A stretch of 5,323 nt of DNA from Candidatus Sulfopaludibacter sp. SbA3 (lineage in GTDB: Bacteria; Acidobacteriota; Terriglobia; Bryobacterales; Bryobacteraceae). The DNA lies in NCBI GenBank assembly GCA_900290315.1, contig OKRF01000193.1, positions 1 through 5,323 of the forward strand. Reading direction: 5' to 3'. The translations under genes and the position numbers were made by a program. The notes below the pieces were generated by a model, which worked only from the letters and a program-made list of their open reading frames with translations, searched no databases and had not been told where the DNA came from. Numbering within the stretch: the first letter of the stretch is position 1; each line of letters starts with the position of its first letter. Shown piece after piece: positions 1 to 4,743 of the stretch.

Positions 1-738
1 GTCCACAGGCCCGCCTGCCCCACCGTCAGACCGTGCACCCACGTCAGGAAGGCCGGCAGAAAGTAGGAAAAGCTATACAGCGCGGAGTTGACGATCGCTC
101 CCGATGCGGCAATCCACCAGAAAGCCGGCAGGCGGAGGAATGAGAGCGATTGCCGCCCCGATGCCGGAGCGGCTTGCCCGCGCCGGTTCCGGGAGCCACA
201 GCACCGCCGGGACTAAGGCCATCGCCGGAATCGCGGCCAGAGTCATGGCGGCGCGCCAGCCGTACGCCTGCGCCACGGGTCCGCTGATGGCCAGGCTCAG
301 CATGATGCCCACCGGCACCGCCATCATGAATCCCGCCATGGCCCGCGCGCGCCGCGTGGCGGGAACCAGGTCGCCAATCCAACTGGTGGCTGCGGGCGCG
401 CATACCGCCTCGCCGATCCCCACTCCGAGCCGGGTCCCCATCAGCATGCCAAAGTTCGCGGCCAACCCGCCCAGGGCTGTTAGAGCAGCCCACACGGCAA
501 TACCGAGAGCCAGCAGGCGCCGCCGGCTCCCGGTATCGGCCGCTCGCCCCAAGGGCAGACCGGCCACGGCATAAACCACCGTGAACAATGCCGGCAGAAG
601 TCCCAGTTGTGTGTCAGTGAGAGAAAAGGCGTGCCGCAGCGGCTCCACCACGGCACTCAAGACTTGACGATCGTAGATATTGAGAACGTTGACCAGGAAA
701 AGAACGGCCAGTGACGGGCCCACCCCTTTGGATCTCAC
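1..738 (-). pseudogene. Spinster-like MFS transporter, frameshifted and cut by the window edge
   Basis: This is the N-terminal half of a major facilitator superfamily permease of the Spinster-like type, an inner-membrane secondary transporter whose substrate cannot be told from sequence. Reading from GTG at 738, residues 10-185 give about six hydrophobic helices. Family marks are N-x2-D-R at residues 20-24, motif A (GRAADTGSRRR, residues 64-74) after helix 2, and R-x5-GE at residues 103-110. At about residue 194 the first frame turns into non-membrane sequence and stops at 73. In the next frame the protein resumes with LRLPAFWWIAASG and further helix-7-like sequence, open to position 1. One surplus base in the C run at 156-159 explains the switch. 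The gene starts 15 bp after the DUF4097 gene stop, so it may be the last gene of that operon. No good Shine-Dalgarno is seen before the GTG. It is either a real pseudogene or a sequencing error in an intact gene. Confidence 0.82.
156..159 (-). other. Likely single-base frameshift site in the MFS gene
   Basis: The plus strand reads CCCC here (GGGG in the gene). Removing one base joins the upstream frame (…SGIG) to the downstream frame (RQSLSFLRLPAFWW…), giving one continuous MFS-like protein with no stop to the window edge. The exact site could lie a few codons either side, because only the frame change is certain. Confidence 0.7.
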
Positions 739-753
739 TGGCCGCTCATGCTA

Positions 754-2184
754 TCACATCTTGATTTCGCTATCTTTCAAATCCTTCAGGCTCTTTGGGC
801 CTTTGGGCGCTTGCGGCAGCTGCGGCGGAGCCGGTCCGTCGCCGTCCGCATCCATCCCCTCCTTGCGTACTTGAATGGAACCGCGACGCGCCGTCAGGTG
901 CACCTCGGGGCCGTTGCCCACATTGCCTTTCAAAATCCCGGTGTGCCCGTCCATCTCTTTCACGATGGCGGTGCCGTAGTCGTTGACTGTCTCTCCCCGG
1001 TCGGCGGTAGCCTCCAGGCGAAAGGCCGCTTTCTCCGGCAGAATCAGAACTACGTTGCCGAATCCGCTCTGCGCGTCGATCGTCGGCACGGGCGACCCCG
1101 GTTGCAATTCCACATCGCCATGCTGCGTCTCCAGCTCCAGCGATTGCGTGAACTTCTGCATCTTGATGTCGCGCGCGCTGGTGACCAGCTTGATCGGGCC
1201 GATCAGGCCCGAGCCGGTGAACTCCGAGCGATCCATGCTGATCTGCCCCGGCACCGACTGCACATTGAGCTGCGTGTTGCGCGCCCCTTCGAATTGCAGC
1301 GGCTTCGCCAGGTTCTTGAATTCCAGGGTTCCATCGTACGCGCCGTTGATGGTCACCTGTCCGGAAACGTTTTGCAGTTCCACGTCCGAGCCGCGGCCCT
1401 GCAAATCCACCTTGCCCTTGATATCCACCGCGCGAATTACGCTGCTGCGTCCCACATCCAGCCGCGCGTCGCCGCCGATTTTCTCCAGCCGCACATCGCC
1501 ATGGCTCGACGCCAGGTCCACTCCCCCGGAGATGTCGGTGATTTCGAAGTCGCCGCTGTTGCCGCCGTGCGCTTCCACTGCCAGTGCGCGCGGCACCACC
1601 ACTTCCAGATCGTCCGACACCCGCTGGTTGTCCGGGGCGCGATCCTGGTTGCTGCGGATCAGCAACTGGTCGCCTTGCGGAACGATCTCCACGGGTGTGA
1701 CCCCGTTGGTGACGTCGGCATCGCGGCGGTTATAAGCTCGCACGTACTTGTGTCCGTTGACCGTGACCTGCTGCACATCCCCGCCCGTGACTTTGATGTT
1801 GCCGCGGGGATTCTCGAAAACGATGCGCTTCATTCCCGTCGCGGTGGCGTTGGCCGAGACCGGATAATCGTACTGCTCGCCGAACCATTGCAGTCCGCCG
1901 GTGTTGAACCGGATGCCGTATTGCCGTGCTTGAAAGATGGCCAGCCCGGCGAAGCACATCATCACCACCAGCACCACTTCGCCGCCGGTGAAACTGCCGC
2001 GCCACCCTTCGTCGCTGGAGAACAGCACTTCGATCAGCCGAAGCAGCCCCCAGCCAATCAGGATGAAAGGCCAATACTGAGACACGATATCGAACAGTGG
2101 CGCTTCGGGATGCAGGTTGTGCCACAGAAACAGGCCGCCGATCAACAGCAGCATGAGGGGACCGGTGAGCGAGCGGCGTCTCAT
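754..2184 (-). CDS. DUF4097 beta-repeat membrane protein with LiaI-like N-terminus
   Basis: A 476-residue membrane-anchored protein. Residues 5-24 and 37-55 form a two-helix LiaI/LiaF-like unit with the signature YWPFILIGWG, and residues 67-86 form a third helix. Residues 115-442 are beta-rich, with GD/SD-V-x-L rungs about 18 residues apart (starting near 211, 229, 248, 266 and 284). This is typical of DUF4097/DUF2807 putative-adhesin domains and of LiaG/LiaF C-terminal parts. The tail (446-476) is Pro- and Lys-rich with repeated K-x-L-K-D. With three helices the beta domain would lie outside the cytoplasm if the N-terminus is inside, which the RRR at residues 2-4 favours. The start is supported by GGAGG at 2191-2195, six bases before ATG, and by the ATGA overlap with the preceding gene. 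The role is inferred: an envelope-stress sensor or scaffold in the sigma-factor operon. There is no visible catalytic motif. Confidence 0.9.
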   Translation of the reverse strand: MRRRSLTGPLMLLLIGGLFLWHNLHPEAPLFDIVSQYWPFILIGWGLLRLIEVLFSSDEGWRGSFTGGEVVLVVMMCFAGLAIFQARQYGIRFNTGGLQWFGEQYDYPVSANATATGMKRIVFENPRGNIKVTGGDVQQVTVNGHKYVRAYNRRDADVTNGVTPVEIVPQGDQLLIRSNQDRAPDNQRVSDDLEVVVPRALAVEAHGGNSGDFEITDISGGVDLASSHGDVRLEKIGGDARLDVGRSSVIRAVDIKGKVDLQGRGSDVELQNVSGQVTINGAYDGTLEFKNLAKPLQFEGARNTQLNVQSVPGQISMDRSEFTGSGLIGPIKLVTSARDIKMQKFTQSLELETQHGDVELQPGSPVPTIDAQSGFGNVVLILPEKAAFRLEATADRGETVNDYGTAIVKEMDGHTGILKGNVGNGPEVHLTARRGSIQVRKEGMDADGDGPAPPQLPQAPKGPKSLKDLKDSEIKM

Positions 2185-2558
2185 TGTGAACCTCCGGGAT
2201 TATTCTGGGGAGTCTGATTTGGATCCGTTGGCCTCGCCGCGGCGCTGCCGCCGAAGCCGCCCTTCGCCGTGCCCTGAGGCGCGGCCGGTTGGGCATAGGC
2301 GCTTTGCGAATAGGAGCTCTGGGAGTAACCCGTAGAGGGGAAACCCTGCGGCGGTGGCGGGTAGACTGGAGGCGGCGGAGCGAGACGCTCCGTGCTACGC
2401 CCCACCAGGCTCATCAGACCGAACACGATCAGGATCACCGGCCACGTCTGTTCGAACCGGTACTCCGTAAAATTGTTCAGGGCGAGCAGCACGCCCACGG
2501 TGATCAACGTGATGGGCCCGCGGACCGCGCGGATCATCGAACGCTCATCACCTTTCAT
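2181..2558 (-). CDS. Small LiaI/LiaF-like two-helix membrane protein
   Basis: A 125-residue protein with two membrane helices (about residues 14-30 and 38-54) joined by a short loop. The second helix starts with TWPVILIVFG, the mark of the LiaI-LiaF-like transmembrane region (DUF5668-type). The rest (59-125) is low complexity: a Pro run at 61-70, then SYSQ/AYAQ-like units (78-90) and a Gly/Ala/Asn/Pro tail, probably disordered. It overlaps the preceding gene by 11 bp and the following gene by 4 bp (ATGA), so the three are probably translationally coupled. GAGGGG at 2566-2571, seven bases before ATG, supports the start. An inner ATG at codon 8 is possible but has weaker context. It probably works beside its two neighbours, which carry the same domain. 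The biochemical role is unknown. Confidence 0.85.
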   Translation of the reverse strand: MKGDERSMIRAVRGPITLITVGVLLALNNFTEYRFEQTWPVILIVFGLMSLVGRSTERLAPPPPVYPPPPQGFPSTGYSQSSYSQSAYAQPAAPQGTAKGGFGGSAAARPTDPNQTPQNNPGGSQ

Positions 2559-3255
2559 GGCGGATCCCCTCAGGCGGGACGTCGCTGCCCATAAACCGGT
2601 TCAACAGCAGGTACAGCCCGGCGACAATCAGCAGCACCGGCCAGTACCGCGCCACTCGTTCGAAATTCAGCAGGTCCAGGGTGTGCAGCAACAGCAGTCC
2701 GCCCAGCAGGATCAGCGCAATCCCCGCCACCGGAACCTGGCCCTTGCCGCCGCGCACGTCCAGCAGACTGGAGTACTCATCCACAAATTCGCCCGCCCGC
2801 CGCTTGCGTGCCGTGTGATAGGCCTCAAAGATCATGTAGGCCCACCAGGCCATCACCAGCATCACAAAGATCGGCTCCATGCCGTGCGCCGCGTCGGAGT
2901 TGGCGATGCTCATCAGCACGCCCCAGATGATGGCGTGCACCAGGCCCTTGGCGTATTGCCCGTTGTAGATGGCGCCCACGCCCGGAATCATGCCCAGAAA
3001 CAGGGCCAGCGGCGGCGAGACATCCGAATGCGGGTAGCTCGGGGGCATCGGGGGCATGCCCTGAACAGGACCCGCGTTGTACGGCGGGTTGGGCATGGGG
3101 TTTACAGGAGGAGGCGCCGCGGCGGCCGGCGCGGGCACATGCTCCGCGCAAAAGACGGTCCCGAAGGCATCTCGTCGGCATTCTTCGCACACCGGCTTGC
3201 CGCAATTGCGGCAATATGCCGTGGCCGGTGTTTCAGGATGATTCTGGCAATTCAT
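2548..3255 (-). CDS. B-box zinc-finger multi-pass membrane protein with LiaI-like C-terminus
   Basis: A 235-residue protein in three parts. Residues 3-39 form a B-box-type zinc finger with all eight expected ligands: C3, H6, C15, C18, C23, C26, C36 and H39. Residues 41-80 are a Pro/Ala-rich linker. Residues 82-145 hold hydrophobic segments beginning PPLALFLGMIPGVGAIYNGQ, which resembles the GxxYxGQxxxG pattern of TM2-like domains. Residues 176-222 are a LiaI/LiaF-like two-helix unit with YWPVLLIVAG. The zinc finger would be cytoplasmic and may bind a protein partner, since B-boxes usually mediate protein contacts. The gene lies 29 bp after the anti-sigma gene. Its start is supported by AGAGGA at 3260-3265, four bases before ATG. 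It may be a membrane component of the envelope response run by the upstream sigma factor, but no function is demonstrated by sequence alone. Confidence 0.88.
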   Translation of the reverse strand: MNCQNHPETPATAYCRNCGKPVCEECRRDAFGTVFCAEHVPAPAAAAPPPVNPMPNPPYNAGPVQGMPPMPPSYPHSDVSPPLALFLGMIPGVGAIYNGQYAKGLVHAIIWGVLMSIANSDAAHGMEPIFVMLVMAWWAYMIFEAYHTARKRRAGEFVDEYSSLLDVRGGKGQVPVAGIALILLGGLLLLHTLDLLNFERVARYWPVLLIVAGLYLLLNRFMGSDVPPEGIRHER

Positions 3256-3259
3256 ATGG

Positions 3260-3265
3260 TCCTCT
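3260..3265 (-). promoter_or_regulatory. Ribosome binding site of the B-box gene
   Basis: AGAGGA on the minus strand, four bases before the ATG at 3255. It fixes the start immediately before the first zinc ligand (C3). Confidence 0.7.
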
Positions 3266-3284
3266 TTTTACTCACTCCCCCGGG

Positions 3285-3893
3285 CTATTTCTTTGCTGGA
3301 ACTGTCTGGTCAGGTGCGGTTCTGACCGGCAATTTCCTTTCATCCGTCTTCGGCTCAGAACTCTTCTGAACGGTGGCGGGTTGGTCTTCGCTCTGTTGCT
3401 GCCATTCGTGCAGCATCGTCTGGATCTGGTACACGACTTTCAGGTCGTTGTAAAACTTGATGGTGCGGCCCACGGCGTAGTCAACGCGCCCTTCCAATGA
3501 CAGCCAGATCGCGGCGGGCCGCAGGTCCGATGCCTTGAACTTGGGCAGCTTGCCCTGCGCGATGATGGATAGCGACAGCATGGTCAGCGCAATGCCCATG
3601 GCGAAACGCGGCTGCAGAATGGGGCTCAGGATGGCCCGCATCCATTCCCGCGCCTTGGATTGCGATTTCTCCTTGCTCCAGGGCGCATCGAACAGAATCC
3701 GGTTGACCAGTTCCGGCGGCGGCTCCACATCGGCGGCGCGCGCCATGAACGCCACGGCAGCGGCGGAATCCCGCGCCAGTTCGGCACACGGCGGGCATGC
3801 GGCCAGGTGCTGTTCCACCACGGCCTTCTGCTCCGTGTCCAGCGTGCCGTCCACGTAATCGCAGATGAGAACTTCCAGCTCTGCGCAGTTCAT
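3285..3893 (-). CDS. Zinc-binding (ZAS) membrane anti-sigma factor
   Basis: A 202-residue anti-sigma factor that should bind and silence the ECF sigma factor encoded just upstream. Residues 1-50 are a ZAS/zf-HC2 domain: C3, then H29-x3-C33-x2-C36, in the usual frame of an LxxYxDGxL helix and an ExHLxxCxxC motif. The C3-to-H29 spacing of 26 matches, from memory, that of the zinc ligands of RsrA. C11 is an extra cysteine. The PPPELVNRIL stretch (58-67) is common in these proteins. One membrane helix lies at about 97-112, followed by about 85 residues probably outside the cytoplasm with a Lys/Pro-rich end. The ATG overlaps the sigma stop in ATGA (3890-3893), indicating translational coupling and balanced amounts of the two proteins. 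The signal that releases the sigma factor is unknown. No intramembrane protease gene is in the window. Confidence 0.92.
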   Translation of the reverse strand: MNCAELEVLICDYVDGTLDTEQKAVVEQHLAACPPCAELARDSAAAVAFMARAADVEPPPELVNRILFDAPWSKEKSQSKAREWMRAILSPILQPRFAMGIALTMLSLSIIAQGKLPKFKASDLRPAAIWLSLEGRVDYAVGRTIKFYNDLKVVYQIQTMLHEWQQQSEDQPATVQKSSEPKTDERKLPVRTAPDQTVPAKK

Positions 3894-4570
3894 ACCGCCA
3901 ACTTCTGCTTCCGCAGCAGCCGGGCCAGTTCCGCCCGGCCGCGATTGATTCGCGATTTTACCGTGCCTTCGGGAATCTGCAATACTTCCGCAATTTCCCG
4001 ATACTCCATCTCCTGCAGATCGCGCAGGATCACCGCTTCCCGCAGGTCCGGCGACAGCTTCTGCAGCGTCGCCCTTAGGATCTGGCTGGCCTCCAATCCC
4101 GCCAGAGCGTCGTCCGGCCGCACCGCTGCCGTAGCCCCCGCTTCTTCGATCATGGGGAGCTGCTCTTCAATCGAATCCGTCACTCGTTCCTGGCGCGTCC
4201 GCCGGTAGTGATCGATCAGCAGATTGCGCGTCACGCGCGCCAGCCAGGTGGCAAACGATCCTTCCGTGGAGCGGAAGGTCTTGATCGTCCGGAAAACCCG
4301 CAGGAAAACCTCCTGCGTCAGATCCTGCGCTTCCCCTCCACTTCCCGTAAACCGATAGCACAGGCCGTACACTTTCCGCGTGTGCAGCCGGACCAGTTCC
4401 TCCCATGCGGGTTCGTCGCCGCGCAGGCATCGGGAAACGAGGCTGGTATCGGGATCCAAAGTTCTTTTTAGCAGATCGCTGCCTTCGCGAACAGCGGCAG
4501 ACAGATGCATCGCATCGGCCTGGGCCGTTCTGTTCTCGAAAACTCCGAAAGCTAGCGCCGCGCTCGCCAT
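3890..4570 (-). CDS. ECF-family (RpoE-like) RNA polymerase sigma factor
   Basis: A 226-residue alternative sigma factor of the extracytoplasmic-function group. It directs RNA polymerase to promoters of its own regulon. Region 2 spans about residues 44-127, with DLTQEVFLRVF (83-93), TFR and SFATWL-x2-VTRNLLIDHYRR (105-124), the core-binding and -10-recognition segments. Region 4 spans about 160-220, with LSPDLREAVILRD and the helix-turn-helix EYREIAEVLQIPEGTVKSRI (189-208) for the -35 element. There is no region 3, as usual for ECF factors. ATG at 4570 is the furthest start, and an inner ATG at codon 21 (4510) would also keep both domains. The first 30 residues are not conserved-looking, so either start is possible. 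It is the first gene of the minus-strand operon, is followed by its anti-sigma gene with a 4-bp overlap, and is probably autoregulated from 4593-4620. Confidence 0.95.
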   Translation of the reverse strand: MASAALAFGVFENRTAQADAMHLSAAVREGSDLLKRTLDPDTSLVSRCLRGDEPAWEELVRLHTRKVYGLCYRFTGSGGEAQDLTQEVFLRVFRTIKTFRSTEGSFATWLARVTRNLLIDHYRRTRQERVTDSIEEQLPMIEEAGATAAVRPDDALAGLEASQILRATLQKLSPDLREAVILRDLQEMEYREIAEVLQIPEGTVKSRINRGRAELARLLRKQKLAV

Positions 4571-4582
4571 GTCACTCGTTCT

Positions 4583-4610
4583 TTCACATTTAGAAACGAG
4601 GCTTTATCAT
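4583..4610 (+). promoter_or_regulatory. Candidate housekeeping promoter for the divergent flippase-like gene
   Basis: On the plus strand, TTCACA (4583-4588), a 16-bp spacer and TATCAT (4605-4610) each differ from the sigma-70 consensus hexamers at one base. Transcription would start near 4617 and leave a leader of roughly 125 bases before the ATT at 4744. The site physically overlaps the candidate ECF promoter on the other strand. Only pattern evidence supports it. Confidence 0.35.
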
Positions 4611-4620
4611 GATAGGTTCA
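4593..4620 (-). promoter_or_regulatory. Candidate ECF-type promoter of the sigma operon
   Basis: On the minus strand, TGAACC (4620-4615), a 16-bp spacer and CGTTTC (4598-4593) resemble the AAC-containing -35 and CGT-containing -10 elements of ECF promoters. The start of transcription would fall near 4586, about 15 bases before the ATG at 4570. This would let the sigma factor drive its own operon. It is a pattern match by eye; the elements are short and chance occurrence is possible. Confidence 0.5.
4605..4614. repeat. 10-bp perfect palindrome TATCATGATA
   Basis: A perfect palindrome inside the spacer of the candidate ECF promoter and over the candidate -10 box of the opposite promoter. It could be an operator half-site pair for a small dimeric regulator. 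It is short, and an AT-rich palindrome of this size may be chance. Confidence 0.35.
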
Positions 4621-4664
4621 ATTTTTCCGGTACGCCACCTTTTTAGATTAGATTGGGAGAGTGG

Positions 4665-4692
4665 GACAGACGATCGTTTTGTGTCGTCTGTC
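4665..4692. repeat. Perfect 9-bp inverted repeat (hairpin) in the intergenic region
   Basis: GACAGACGA (4665-4673) and TCGTCTGTC (4684-4692) pair perfectly around a 10-base loop. Neither side is followed directly by a T run in its reading direction, so it is a poor intrinsic terminator. It lies in the predicted leader of the plus-strand gene and upstream of the sigma operon promoter, so it could be an RNA leader structure or a regulator-binding site. Confidence 0.6.
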
Positions 4693-4694
4693 AT

Positions 4695-4714
4695 CTTCGG
4701 GCTTTTGTCCGAGG
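4695..4714 (+). other. Second potential hairpin in the flippase-like gene leader
   Basis: CTTCGGG and TCCGAGG can form a seven-pair stem including two G-T pairs, around a CTTTTG loop, two bases after the 9-bp inverted repeat. It ends about 16 bases before the Shine-Dalgarno at 4731. It may be part of a structured leader. The fold is judged by eye and is weaker than the first hairpin. Confidence 0.35.
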
Positions 4715-4730
4715 TAATCTTTCGCCGATA

Positions 4731-4737
4731 AAGGGAG
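4731..4737 (+). promoter_or_regulatory. Shine-Dalgarno that decides an ATT start
   Basis: AAGGGAG ends six bases before ATT at 4744. An in-frame TAA at 4729-4731 rules out any longer product, so this ribosome binding site points to the ATT as the start. Confidence 0.65.
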
Positions 4738-4743
4738 ACACTC

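Noticed and set aside
44..493. Minus-strand frame of 149 codons inside the MFS gene, considered as the frame-shifted continuation
   Set aside because: Its frame differs from both true MFS frames, and its translation is Arg/Gly/His-rich with no membrane helices.
748..2217. Long plus-strand open frame (489 codons) opposite the DUF4097 gene
   Set aside because: It is very rich in His, Arg, Gln and Ala with no domain pattern and no ribosome binding site. The opposite strand has a clear multi-domain protein with a strong Shine-Dalgarno and overlapping neighbours.
2548..3255. Eukaryotic contamination suggested by the B-box
   Set aside because: The gene sits in a bacterial operon with Shine-Dalgarno sites and overlapping starts, and B-box domains are known in bacterial membrane proteins.
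2392..3369. Plus-strand open frame of 325 codons opposite the B-box and LiaI-like genes
   Set aside because: Its composition is that of an antisense GC-rich frame (His/Arg/Gln-rich), and it runs against three well-supported minus-strand genes and across their junctions.
4665..4692. Intrinsic terminator between the divergent genes
   Set aside because: Neither strand has a T run directly after the stem, and no gene converges on this point from either side.
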